Shown: positions 52,784 to 60,567 of the stretch, in pieces
Numbering within the stretch: position 1 is the first letter of the stretch
How the letters are laid out: each line of letters starts with the position of its first letter
Source of the DNA: an uncultured Alphaproteobacteria bacterium
GTDB lineage: Bacteria > Pseudomonadota > Alphaproteobacteria > Rhodobacterales > Rhodobacteraceae
Reading direction: 5' to 3'
NCBI GenBank assembly: GCA_902530595.1
Contig: CACAAX010000008.1
Location: forward strand, 1 to 60,567
DNA: 60,567 nt
Program-made: the position numbers and the translations under genes
The notes under the pieces: model-generated
What the model saw: only the letters and a program-made list of their open reading frames with translations
Told to the model about the DNA's origin: nothing
Database searches by the model: none

Positions 52784-54688
52784 ATGTCTTTCTCTTCAGC
52801 CTTTTTGGATAAAATCAAAACGAGTGTAAAAACTTCTGATATTGTCTCTCGACATGTAAATTGGGATCCAAAAAAAAGTAATTTATCTAAACAAGACTTT
52901 TGGGCTCCTTGTCCCTTTCATAAAGAAAAAACAGCATCATTTCATGTGGATGATACTAAGGGGTTTTACTATTGTTTTGGATGTCAAGCGAAGGGTAACA
53001 TATTTAGCTTCTTAAAGGAGATGGAAGGAATTTCATTTTTCGATGCCGTAAAGTTACTAAGTGAAAAAGCAGGTATTCCTTTGGAAATTGATAATGATTT
53101 TAAACGATCAACCACGTCTACCGAAGAACAAAAACTGATCAATATAAATGAAGCAGCATGCAAATTTTTCACAAAGTATCTTTTCAGCACCAAGGGATCG
53201 ATAGCTTTAAATTATTTAAGAGATCGTGGTTTATCAATTGAAACCATAAAAGAATTTAAACTCGGGCTGTCTCCCTCGAAGAGCGATGGTCTTATTAATT
53301 CTTTAGTATCAGAAGGTTATACTGAGCAAGACATAGAAAATGCTGGATTGGCATATAAACCTGAAAACAAGCCATTAGTTGATAGATTTAGAAATAGATT
53401 AATGTTTCCGATTTCCAATTTGCATGATAGGGTTGTTGCCTTTGGAGGGAGATCACTAAATACAACGTATGGCGCCAAATATATAAATTCACCAGAGACA
53501 AAAATATTCAAAAAAGGTTCTCTTCTTTTTAATCTTAAAAGCGCTCAAAGGAGCTCTAAAAGTGATCCTTTGGTCATAGTTGAAGGTTACATGGATGTTA
53601 TTTCTTTAGCTAATAATTCGATAAATAATGCGGTTGCGCCGCTAGGAACCTCATTGACAAAAGAACAGTTGCAATTGATTTGGAGAGTTTGCGAAGAACC
53701 AATTTTACTACTCGATGGAGATAATGCTGGAAGACTTGCAGTCACACGAGCCGTTGAATTGGCGCTACCATTAATTTCTTACAATCAAACTTTAAGAATA
53801 GCAAATTTACCTACGAACTATGATCCAGATGACCTTATTAAACAAAGAGGCAAAGATGCTCTCAAAGATATAATAGGAAATTCGCTAGCTCTTTCCCACT
53901 TCATTTTTATTGATGAAAAATCACAACGAAAATTGGACAGTCCCGAGCGCTTAAGGAAACTGCATATCGAGCTTGTGAATAAATTGAAAAAAATAAAAGA
54001 TATTGACTTAAGAAAAATGTTCTTAACCGAAATAAATGACAGGATAAGAAAACTGCAGTTTCAAAACAATCCAAAAAATATTAAGCAAAGCCTAGGATCA
54101 AAGATTGTTGAAAACAAATTTAAAACAAAAACGCAGACAATATCCCGCATTCAGGCTGCTGAAAAAGAAATAAATAAGTTAGAAGCGGAAATTATGTTTT
54201 GCTTAATTAAAAACCCTATATTTATAAAAGACTTCAAATCTCAACTCACCGATATAGAGTTTAGTGATGAATTTTTTCAGAAATCGTTCTGGCAAATCCA
54301 ACACGAACAGCTTTCGAACTCAACTGATATTTTTAATTCGATCTCTAATCAAGCCATACAGAAAAACCCTCCATTAAAAAACCATCTAATATATAACGAC
54401 CAAAATAAAGAAGAAATGTCTAGAAACCTTCTGTTGAACAGGATAACCACATTAAATTTAGCAAAAAATCGGCTTGAAAGCTTGAAAGATCTAAAAATTA
54501 AGATAAAAACTCAGATGTCCGATTCGCAAAATAAAGGCGAATCGTTTGCAATAATTCAGAGTGAGTACCGCAGAGCAATAGGTGGCTCTGAATTTGTGGA
54601 AGATTCGATTTTGAAAGAACGTAAGTTTGACACAGAAAGCTTGGATATTTTTAAAAAAAGTGAAAGGAAGGCTTTCCGGAAAAAATAA
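52784..54688 (+). CDS. dnaG: DNA primase DnaG
   Basis: It makes RNA primers for DNA replication. The 634-residue protein has an N-terminal zinc-binding domain with CPFHKEKTASFHVDD and YYCFGCQAKGN. The Toprim core has VIVEGYMDVISLAN near 268 and LLDGDNAGRLA. A C-terminal helicase-binding region (about 450-630) is divergent, as usual. The sequence PLGTSLTKEQLQL is a typical dnaG core motif. It precedes rpoD by 12 nt, matching the common dnaG-rpoD order without rpsU. Confidence 0.96.
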   Translation: MSFSSAFLDKIKTSVKTSDIVSRHVNWDPKKSNLSKQDFWAPCPFHKEKTASFHVDDTKGFYYCFGCQAKGNIFSFLKEMEGISFFDAVKLLSEKAGIPLEIDNDFKRSTTSTEEQKLININEAACKFFTKYLFSTKGSIALNYLRDRGLSIETIKEFKLGLSPSKSDGLINSLVSEGYTEQDIENAGLAYKPENKPLVDRFRNRLMFPISNLHDRVVAFGGRSLNTTYGAKYINSPETKIFKKGSLLFNLKSAQRSSKSDPLVIVEGYMDVISLANNSINNAVAPLGTSLTKEQLQLIWRVCEEPILLLDGDNAGRLAVTRAVELALPLISYNQTLRIANLPTNYDPDDLIKQRGKDALKDIIGNSLALSHFIFIDEKSQRKLDSPERLRKLHIELVNKLKKIKDIDLRKMFLTEINDRIRKLQFQNNPKNIKQSLGSKIVENKFKTKTQTISRIQAAEKEINKLEAEIMFCLIKNPIFIKDFKSQLTDIEFSDEFFQKSFWQIQHEQLSNSTDIFNSISNQAIQKNPPLKNHLIYNDQNKEEMSRNLLLNRITTLNLAKNRLESLKDLKIKIKTQMSDSQNKGESFAIIQSEYRRAIGGSEFVEDSILKERKFDTESLDIFKKSERKAFRKK

Positions 54689-54700
54689 TGGAAAAAACCA

Positions 54701-56680
54701 ATGAATAAACAAGATACGCAACACAATGAAGAGCAAGACAGTGAGAAAGTTTTAGCAGATGGGCCTTCCAAGAAAAATCTCAAGAAGATAATTTCTGAGG
54801 CAAAACAAAAAGGCTACATAACGCAGGATCAACTTGAAGAATTGGTGATCAGTGAGAAGCTTTCTTCTGAGCAGATTGAAGACCTTATGACAGATCTTTC
54901 TGGCATGGGGATAAATGTAACTGAGAATGAAGAATCTGAGTATTCTGAAGAAGTCGAAGGACAAACAAGCTCGAAAGAGATTGTAGCAACGAATACAGAC
55001 TCAGAAACTTTAGATAAAACAGATGATCCCGTAAGAATGTATTTAAGGGAAATGGGGTCGGTTGAACTGCTATCTCGTGAGGGCGAAATTGCTATTGCTA
55101 AAAGGATAGAGGCTGGACGGAACCTTATGATAAATGGCCTGTGTGAAAGCCCCTTGACTTTCCAGGCTATAACCATATGGAGAAACGAATTGCTTAATGA
55201 AGAAATAATGTTGAGAGATGTTATAGATCTTGAAACCACCTTCACAGAAATTGGAGACTCCAGTGAGCTTGATGCAGAGATTAAAAAGCTCGATATTAAT
55301 GAAAGTGCCGATCCATTAGATCCTGTAAAGAACAAACAAGAAAATCAAAGTGCCTTGGAGCCAAATGATACAAAAAATGATGATGACGAGGAAGAAGAGG
55401 ACGCAATAAACGTTTCTCTGGCTGCAATGGAACACTCATTAACACCACATATTTTAAATATTTTAGAGGATATAGATAAGAAATACACCAAGTTAAAAGA
55501 ACTTGAAAAGAAACGGATGAAAGCAACTTTTGATACAAGTAAGAATTTTTCCAATAAAGATGAGATTAAATACCAAGGTTTTAAAACGGCAATAGCATTA
55601 CTTTTAAATTCGTTGAATTTTCATAACAATCGTATTGAAGCTCTTATCGACCAACTTTACGGGATTAATAAGGCTATTACTAATGTAGACAGCGCGTTTG
55701 TAAAAATATCAGATAAAGCAAGAATTAACAGGAAAGAGTTTATCCAAGAATATAAGGGCTCTGAATTGGAAGAAGCATGGTTAGATAGAGTTTCTAAGCT
55801 TAAGTCCAGAGGTTGGGAAGTGCTAGGGAAAAATCACAGTGCTGAAGTCAATGAACTTAAAGCTGAAATGACAAAGATTGGTAAGATTATTAACGTAGAT
55901 ATCTCTGAATTCAGGAATATAGTTCAAAAGGTAAAAAAGGGAGAAAATGAGGCCAGAGGCGCAAAAAAAGAGATGGTAGAGGCAAATTTGCGATTAGTTA
56001 TATCAATTGCGAAAAAATATACTAATAGAGGACTGCAATTTCTTGATCTTATTCAGGAGGGTAACATTGGTCTGATGAAAGCTGTAGACAAATTTGAATA
56101 CCGAAGAGGTTATAAATTCTCTACATATGCTACCTGGTGGATAAGACAGGCTATTACCAGATCTATTGCGGATCAAGCTAGAACAATTAGAATACCCGTT
56201 CACATGATTGAGACCATTAATAAGCTCGTAAGAACCGGCAGACAAATGCTCCATGAAATAGGAAGGGAGCCAACCCCAGAGGAACTTTCGTCAAAATTAC
56301 AGATGCCATTAGACAAAGTTCGAAAAGTTATGAAAATTGCTAAGGAACCAATTAGCTTAGAAACGCCAATTGGTGATGAGGAAGATAGTCAACTCGGTGA
56401 CTTTATTGAGGATAAAAATGCATTGTTGCCATTAGACAACGCTATTCAAGGTAATCTAAAAGAAACGACTACACGTGTATTAGCGAGTTTGACTCCGAGA
56501 GAAGAGCGAGTGTTAAGGATGCGCTTCGGTATTGGTGTAAATACAGACCACACCCTTGAAGAGGTTGGGCAACAATTCAGCGTTACTAGGGAAAGAATAA
56601 GACAAATTGAGGCTAAGGCACTGAGAAAATTGAAACATCCAAGCAGAAGTAGAAAACTAAGATCCTTTTTAGACCAATAA
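54701..56680 (+). CDS. rpoD: RNA polymerase primary sigma factor RpoD (sigma-70)
   Basis: This housekeeping sigma factor has 659 residues. Region 1.1 occupies the N-terminus, with the helix-turn-helix-like [13 protein letters not shown]. Region 1.2 has [21 protein letters not shown]. An acidic nonconserved insert (about 210-240) follows. Region 2 has [29 protein letters not shown] and [19 protein letters not shown], and region 4 has [36 protein letters not shown] 54701 is chosen because it lies 12 nt after dnaG and gives a full region 1.1. Confidence 0.97.
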   Translation: MNKQDTQHNEEQDSEKVLADGPSKKNLKKIISEAKQKGYITQDQLEELVISEKLSSEQIEDLMTDLSGMGINVTENEESEYSEEVEGQTSSKEIVATNTDSETLDKTDDPVRMYLREMGSVELLSREGEIAIAKRIEAGRNLMINGLCESPLTFQAITIWRNELLNEEIMLRDVIDLETTFTEIGDSSELDAEIKKLDINESADPLDPVKNKQENQSALEPNDTKNDDDEEEEDAINVSLAAMEHSLTPHILNILEDIDKKYTKLKELEKKRMKATFDTSKNFSNKDEIKYQGFKTAIALLLNSLNFHNNRIEALIDQLYGINKAITNVDSAFVKISDKARINRKEFIQEYKGSELEEAWLDRVSKLKSRGWEVLGKNHSAEVNELKAEMTKIGKIINVDISEFRNIVQKVKKGENEARGAKKEMVEANLRLVISIAKKYTNRGLQFLDLIQEGNIGLMKAVDKFEYRRGYKFSTYATWWIRQAITRSIADQARTIRIPVHMIETINKLVRTGRQMLHEIGREPTPEELSSKLQMPLDKVRKVMKIAKEPISLETPIGDEEDSQLGDFIEDKNALLPLDNAIQGNLKETTTRVLASLTPREERVLRMRFGIGVNTDHTLEEVGQQFSVTRERIRQIEAKALRKLKHPSRSRKLRSFLDQ

Positions 56681-56711
56681 AGAATATACTGATAACTTGT
56701 TGGAAATTATA

Positions 56712-56747
56712 TCTACTAAAGATATAGTTATATCAGGTTTAAGTAGA
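56712..56747 (+). promoter_or_regulatory. Two-helix hairpin between rpoD and nrdR
   Basis: TCTACT (56712-56717) pairs with AGTAGA (56742-56747). Inside, GATAT (56721-56725) pairs with ATATC (56730-56734) around the loop AGTT. The arms flank an asymmetric internal loop. No T-run follows, and the structure ends 17 nt before the nrdR TTG, next to its ribosome site. It may affect nrdR translation or protect the rpoD message end. The pairing is visible; any function is inferred. Confidence 0.35.
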
Positions 56748-56763
56748 TTAGAGGGAGTATAAC

Positions 56764-57240
56764 TTGCGCTGCCCATTTTGTGGAGATCTAGACACACAGG
56801 TAAAGGATAGTAGACCTTCAGATGATCATATATCTATAAGGAGAAGAAGGCACTGTTCTAGTTGTGCTGGTCGCTTTACTACATATGAAAGAGTACAACT
56901 AAGAGATCTGTATGTACTCAAAAAGAAAAATCAAAGAGAGATATTTGATAGGAATAAACTTGAAAGATCTATTAGAATAGCACTTCAGAAAAGACCTATT
57001 GAATCTGAGCGTATTGAGCAAATGATTACAGGTATTGTTAGGAGGTTGGAAAGTATCGGTGATACTGATATAAAGTCTGAGATTATCGGTAAAATAGTGA
57101 TGGAAACACTATCAAGGATTGATACGGTAGCCTATGTCAGATTTGCCAGTGTTTACAAAAATTTTCAAGAACTTGGGGATTTTGAGGATTTTATGTCAGA
57201 ACTTCACCCGGGCAAACTTGAACCAAAGAAGACGGTTTAG
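56764..57240 (+). CDS. nrdR: Transcriptional repressor NrdR
   Basis: This zinc-finger/ATP-cone repressor of ribonucleotide reductase genes has 158 residues. The start is TTG 56764: the conserved [21 protein letters not shown] begins exactly there, and GAGGGAG lies 8 nt upstream. The zinc ribbon uses CPFC and HCSSCAGRF. The ATP-cone follows from about 46 ([16 protein letters not shown]). Its stop abuts the ribD ATG with no gap, so it leads the rib operon, a conserved alphaproteobacterial placement. Confidence 0.96.
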   Translation: MRCPFCGDLDTQVKDSRPSDDHISIRRRRHCSSCAGRFTTYERVQLRDLYVLKKKNQREIFDRNKLERSIRIALQKRPIESERIEQMITGIVRRLESIGDTDIKSEIIGKIVMETLSRIDTVAYVRFASVYKNFQELGDFEDFMSELHPGKLEPKKTV

Positions 57241-58398
57241 ATGATCGACTCATACATCTCGAAAGATGACAAGAAATTTCTGAAATTAGCTCTCAACTTA
57301 GCTAGACGAAATGTAGGTCTCACTGGTAAAAACCCCTCAGTTGGCTGTGTAATTACCTTAAAAGATATAATAATCGGTCGAGGAAATACTCAATTAGGGG
57401 GAAGACCTCATGCAGAAATTATGGCCATTAAACAAGCCTCAGACCACCCTCTGCTTAAAGAAGAAAGAAAAATAGAAGATATTAATATCTACATCACGTT
57501 GGAGCCATGCGCACACGAAACTACTTCTCCATCTTGTGCAAAAGAAATTGTAAATTTTGGAGCAAATCGTGTTATCTATTTAGCGACAGATCCGGATAAT
57601 AGAACTAACGGTAAAGGTAAGTCAATAATGGAGAAAGCAGGTATTGAATGTATTGAAACTAGAATCTATGAAAGAGAAAATTCAGATATTTTAAAGGGAT
57701 ATTTGAAACAAAAAAAAACTGGTTTTCCATATATAACACTAAAGATAGGCTCCTCTATTAATGGTAAAATTGCTACAAAAAATGGAGAGAGCAAATGGAT
57801 AACCAATTCATTATGTAGAAAGAGGGTCCAACTTCTCAGATCAGAGAACGATGCCATATTAATAGGTAAAAACAGCATATTTGTTGATAATCCACGCCTG
57901 AATTTAAGAGATCAATTTGAGTCAATCGAGAACAAGCAAATTTTTATATTAGATACGAATTTCGAATTATCTGGCTTCGAAAATTTATCAATATTTGATA
58001 ACGTAGGAAAAGATAAAGTACACATTATCACTAGTAAGAAACTAAAGGACAAGGTCAGAAAAGATCGTAAATTCTTTAGAGAAGTAAATATAGAGCAAGC
58101 TAATAAAGAACAACAGTTTTTAAATATGCAGGAAATTCTAAAAATTGTTTCTAGGATGGGGGTAAATCGTTTGTTGGTTGAGGGTGGTGCAAGGGTGTGG
58201 ACATCATTTCTTAAGATCGGCTTGTTTGATGAAATTGTAATGTTTACTGGAAATAAAATTATAAATGATTCCGCTACTTCCTGTTTTAATGATTTTTTGC
58301 CACTCGATGCAAGGTTAGGAGATTTTCCAAACTTGACTTTAACATCCTTACTGAGATGGAAAGATAACATCGAAGCAAAGTGGATAGCTAATTCTTAG
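57241..58398 (+). CDS. ribD: Riboflavin biosynthesis deaminase/reductase RibD
   Basis: This bifunctional enzyme deaminates, then reduces, the pyrimidine intermediate made after GTP ring opening. Of the 385 residues, the N-terminal deaminase (1-145) has the zinc site HAEIMAI and EPCAHETTSPSCA. The C-terminal reductase (from about 160) has YITLKIGSSINGKIATKNGESKWIT and LLVEGGARVWTSFL. The ATG follows the nrdR stop directly. ribE follows after 12 nt. Confidence 0.95.
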   Translation: MIDSYISKDDKKFLKLALNLARRNVGLTGKNPSVGCVITLKDIIIGRGNTQLGGRPHAEIMAIKQASDHPLLKEERKIEDINIYITLEPCAHETTSPSCAKEIVNFGANRVIYLATDPDNRTNGKGKSIMEKAGIECIETRIYERENSDILKGYLKQKKTGFPYITLKIGSSINGKIATKNGESKWITNSLCRKRVQLLRSENDAILIGKNSIFVDNPRLNLRDQFESIENKQIFILDTNFELSGFENLSIFDNVGKDKVHIITSKKLKDKVRKDRKFFREVNIEQANKEQQFLNMQEILKIVSRMGVNRLLVEGGARVWTSFLKIGLFDEIVMFTGNKIINDSATSCFNDFLPLDARLGDFPNLTLTSLLRWKDNIEAKWIANS

Positions 58399-58410
58399 AA
58401 AGGATTAAAT

Positions 58411-59025
58411 ATGTTTACGGGAATTATTACTGACGTAGGCGAAATAGCCGAAATTGAAAAGATTAAAGACACAAGAGCTAAAATTTTCTGCACTTATAAT
58501 GTATCTGAAATAGACTTGGGTGCATCAATATGCTGTGATGGTGTTTGTCTGACAGTGACAGATTCTGGTATTTTTGAGAATAAAAATTGGTTTTCAGTAG
58601 ACATATCCAGTGAGACTATATTGAAAACAATTATTGGAGATAAAGATTTTGGATGGAAACCTGGGAGAAAAGTAAATCTTGAAAGATCCCTGAGGCTTGG
58701 TGATGAATTAGGGGGGCACATTGTGACTGGCCATATAGATGGTACTGGATCAATAGAAAAAATTCTAGATGTTGAGGGAAGCACTCAAGTTACGTTCCAA
58801 ACTGATAAAAAATTAGCAAAATTTATTGCTGAAAAGGGATCTATCACGTTGAACGGAACATCGTTAACGGTAAATCAAGTAGATTCTTCTTCCTTTGATA
58901 TAAACTTTATTCCCCATACGAAAGATAATACGACTTGGCAAAAAATGCATATTGGAGAGAAAGTTAATATTGAAATAGATATTCTAGCGAGATATGTAGA
59001 TCGGATATTAAGTTCAGGAAAATAA
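58411..59025 (+). CDS. ribE: Riboflavin synthase alpha subunit
   Basis: It dismutates two 6,7-dimethyl-8-ribityllumazine molecules to riboflavin. The 204-residue protein contains two lumazine-binding repeats. The first starts MFTGIITDVGEIAEI with the substrate region SICCDGVCLTVTD; the second starts GGHIVTGHIDGTGSI with GSITLNGTSLTVNQV. The ATG has an AGGA-type ribosome site in GAAAGGATTAAAT. It lies between ribD and ribB in the rib operon. Confidence 0.95.
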   Translation: MFTGIITDVGEIAEIEKIKDTRAKIFCTYNVSEIDLGASICCDGVCLTVTDSGIFENKNWFSVDISSETILKTIIGDKDFGWKPGRKVNLERSLRLGDELGGHIVTGHIDGTGSIEKILDVEGSTQVTFQTDKKLAKFIAEKGSITLNGTSLTVNQVDSSSFDINFIPHTKDNTTWQKMHIGEKVNIEIDILARYVDRILSSGK

Positions 59026-59032
59026 AAAAAAT

Positions 59033-60106
59033 ATGAAAGAACAAGGTGTTGAAATATCTTCCACGCAATCAATAATCGATGATGCTAGAAACGGGAAAAT
59101 GTTCATTCTAGTCGATCATGAAGAAAGAGAGAATGAGGGAGATCTTGTAATACCAGGACAAATGGCAACACCAGATGCTGTGAATTTTATGGCAACATAT
59201 GGCAGAGGATTAATTTGTCTAGCACTTCCCTCTGAACAAATAGACAAGTTGAAATTGCCTTTGATGGCTGCAACTAACTCCTCTCGACACGAGACAGCTT
59301 TTACAGTATCTATTGAGGCACGTGAGGGCGTTACAACAGGTATATCAGCCCATGACCGTGCAAAAACAATATCAGTAGCAATAAATCCACAAGTAAGAAC
59401 AGAAGAAATAGCTACACCTGGGCATGTTTTTCCTTTGAGAGCAAAAAATGGTGGCGTGCTTATAAGAGCAGGTCATACCGAAGCTGCTGTAGATATATCT
59501 AGGCTTGCAGGATTAAACCCTTCTGGAGTTATATGTGAGATTATGAATAATGATGGAAGCATGGCAAGGCTCAAAGATTTAAAGAAATTCGCTTATATAC
59601 ATAAGCTTAAAATTGGAACGATTTCAGATCTAATTGCTTACAGAAGAAAGCATGACAACCTTATAAAAGAAGTTGAAAGCTTAGTTTTAAACTCAAGCAT
59701 AGGCGGCAAGTGGAAAGTGATTAAGTTTAGAGATGAAATAGAAAATTCGGAGCATATAGTCCTTAAGCTAGGAAAGGTAAACACTACAAAACCGGCAATG
59801 GTTAGAATGCATAAATTGAATATTTATAAAGATTTGCTTGGTTTGGTACCTAGTAGATTTAATGAAATAGGTAGAGCAATGCAAAAGATAATCGGAAATG
59901 AAAACGGAATATTGGTACTTCTAAATTCAGGTGATAGTAGTAGTGAGAAACCTAGCTCAGATACACTCAAAGAGTATGGAATTGGTGCCCAAATTTTATC
60001 TTTGCTAGGTGTCAAAAGAATAAAACTTCTTTCTAATTCAAAACTCCCAAAAGTAGTTGGATTGGAAGGCTATGGCTTGAAAATTGATGCAACGGAGGGC
60101 TTCTAA
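59033..60106 (+). CDS. ribB: 3,4-dihydroxy-2-butanone-4-phosphate synthase with degenerate GTP cyclohydrolase II domain (RibBX type)
   Basis: The N-terminal domain (1-205) makes the four-carbon unit of riboflavin from ribulose-5-phosphate. It has the metal/substrate motif DHEERENEGDLVIPGQ, RHETAFTVSIEAREGVTTGISAHDR, the HxF segment TPGHVFPLRA and GHTEAAVDI. The C-terminal 150 residues align with the end of GTP cyclohydrolase II (YGIGAQILSLLGV, GLEGYGLKI) but lack the three zinc cysteines and the GDxxxxxxCDC region. This domain is therefore predicted inactive, as in RibBX proteins. A true RibA must be encoded elsewhere. Confidence 0.92.
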   Translation: MKEQGVEISSTQSIIDDARNGKMFILVDHEERENEGDLVIPGQMATPDAVNFMATYGRGLICLALPSEQIDKLKLPLMAATNSSRHETAFTVSIEAREGVTTGISAHDRAKTISVAINPQVRTEEIATPGHVFPLRAKNGGVLIRAGHTEAAVDISRLAGLNPSGVICEIMNNDGSMARLKDLKKFAYIHKLKIGTISDLIAYRRKHDNLIKEVESLVLNSSIGGKWKVIKFRDEIENSEHIVLKLGKVNTTKPAMVRMHKLNIYKDLLGLVPSRFNEIGRAMQKIIGNENGILVLLNSGDSSSEKPSSDTLKEYGIGAQILSLLGVKRIKLLSNSKLPKVVGLEGYGLKIDATEGF

Positions 60107-60567
60107 GTGAGGGCAGAAAATTCTGACAGAGCCAAGATAGCAGAGTTTAATAAGAAACTAAAAATTTGTCTTGTTTCAGCACCCTATTACAAAGATATCA
60201 CAGACAATCTGGTATGTGGGGCTCTTAATATTCTCAAAAAAATAGAGGCCGATACCGAGATAGTTGAGGTATCAGGTGCGCTGGAAATACCTACTGCCAT
60301 AAAGTTAATGGAAAATGAGTTCGATGGCTTTATTGCAATCGGATGTGTCATTAGAGGTGAGACAACACACTATGAAATTGTGAGCACTGAAAGCTCCAGA
60401 GGGCTAGCTAATCTTGGTCTCGAAAAGATATGTATAGGTAATGCTATCTTGACCGTAGAAAATAAAACGCAGGCTGAAGAACGAGCAGACCCTAAAATTT
60501 TTGATAAAGGTGGGGAGGCTTGCAGCGCTTTGTTGAGTATTATCAAAATAAAAGAAAGAGGCCATTA
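60107..60567 (+). CDS. ribH: 6,7-dimethyl-8-ribityllumazine synthase, runs to window end
   Basis: It condenses the RibD-derived pyrimidine with dihydroxybutanone phosphate to lumazine. I translated from GTG 60107, which follows the ribB TAA directly; 153 codons are in view and the frame reaches the window edge in TA. Motifs are VSAPYYKDITDNL near the N-terminus, VSGALEIPTAIK, GCVIRGETTHYEIVSTE with the catalytic His, and GNAILTVENKTQAEERA. The family is usually 150-160 residues, so it is almost complete. nusB would be expected next. Confidence 0.94.
   Translation, partial: MRAENSDRAKIAEFNKKLKICLVSAPYYKDITDNLVCGALNILKKIEADTEIVEVSGALEIPTAIKLMENEFDGFIAIGCVIRGETTHYEIVSTESSRGLANLGLEKICIGNAILTVENKTQAEERADPKIFDKGGEACSALLSIIKIKERGH

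Noticed and set aside
54491-55554. Several minus-strand frames opposite dnaG and rpoD
   Set aside because: They are shadows of strongly conserved coding sequence on the other strand and have no support of their own.
56681-57240. FMN riboswitch ahead of the riboflavin genes
   Set aside because: The rib genes follow nrdR without a gap, and the 83-bp leader of nrdR lacks the conserved RFN element; it only holds a small hairpin.

Overview
The window is a 60.6 kb piece of a low-GC, gene-dense alphaproteobacterial chromosome. Gene order and family content point to a streamlined marine member of the Rhodobacterales. The supporting evidence is: rnpB beside mraZ; SRP RNA-dnaX-ybaB-recR; hdaA-ppk-ppx; hom-recJ-tRNA-Glu; rluD divergent from a DUF6476 gene and next to dnaG-rpoD; membrane cytochrome c beside prephenate dehydratase; nrdR-ribD-ribE-ribB-ribH; short ProRS; and a GAAC/GTTC-type LexA box. 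The lineage is inferred from synteny and protein families, not from a tree. Nearly all genes are core housekeeping. I see no insertion sequence, prophage, CRISPR array or toxin-antitoxin locus, and no gap over 300 bases without a gene apart from the rnpB RNA gene.

Layout. (1) 1-8753, minus strand: the division and cell-wall cluster in the order mraZ, rsmH, ftsL, ftsI, murE, murF, mraY, murD (cut by the window edge). Upstream lie a candidate promoter, an 11-bp inverted repeat and a four-unit, 10-bp-period ATGG repeat that resembles a MraZ operator, then rnpB and an rluB-type pseudouridine synthase. (2) 10128-13947, plus: tadA, gatC, gatA, an excalibur-domain lipoprotein and pyrD. A MATE exporter faces them. 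(3) 15338-23544, plus: a MerR-type regulator with a perfect palindrome in front of it, followed by acyl-CoA dehydrogenase, thiolase, FadJ-like multifunctional protein and acyl-CoA ligase. This is a fatty-acid or related acyl-CoA beta-oxidation operon that ends in an unknown membrane protein. (4) 23541-32006, minus: nadK, hdaA, ppk1, ppx, proS, lolC/E and lolD packed head to tail. (5) 32178-38219, plus: glyA, a 43-residue lipoprotein, an aminotransferase, homoserine dehydrogenase, a small ORF, recJ and tRNA-Glu.

(6) 38230-43450, minus: gap, a second acyl-CoA synthetase, recR, ybaB, a short dnaX and the SRP RNA. (7) 43511-48194, plus: nudC and a fused hydantoinase/5-oxoprolinase. (8) 48196-49434, minus: an ImuA-like gene with a LexA box just upstream, and a membrane-anchored cytochrome c. 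(9) 49545 onward: pheA (plus); rpoH and a frameshifted rluD (minus); then DUF6476, dnaG, rpoD, nrdR, ribD, ribE, ribB(X) and ribH (plus), the last cut by the window end.

I did not find a convincing wholly new system. The points most worth a second look are the SOS-controlled stand-alone ImuA-like gene, the rluD frameshift in a C7 run, the palindromic operator of the beta-oxidation cluster, the periodic repeat upstream of mraZ, the missing tau-type domain in DnaX, the apparent loss of glpX between hom and recJ, and a membrane protein that looks like a protease relative without its metal site.
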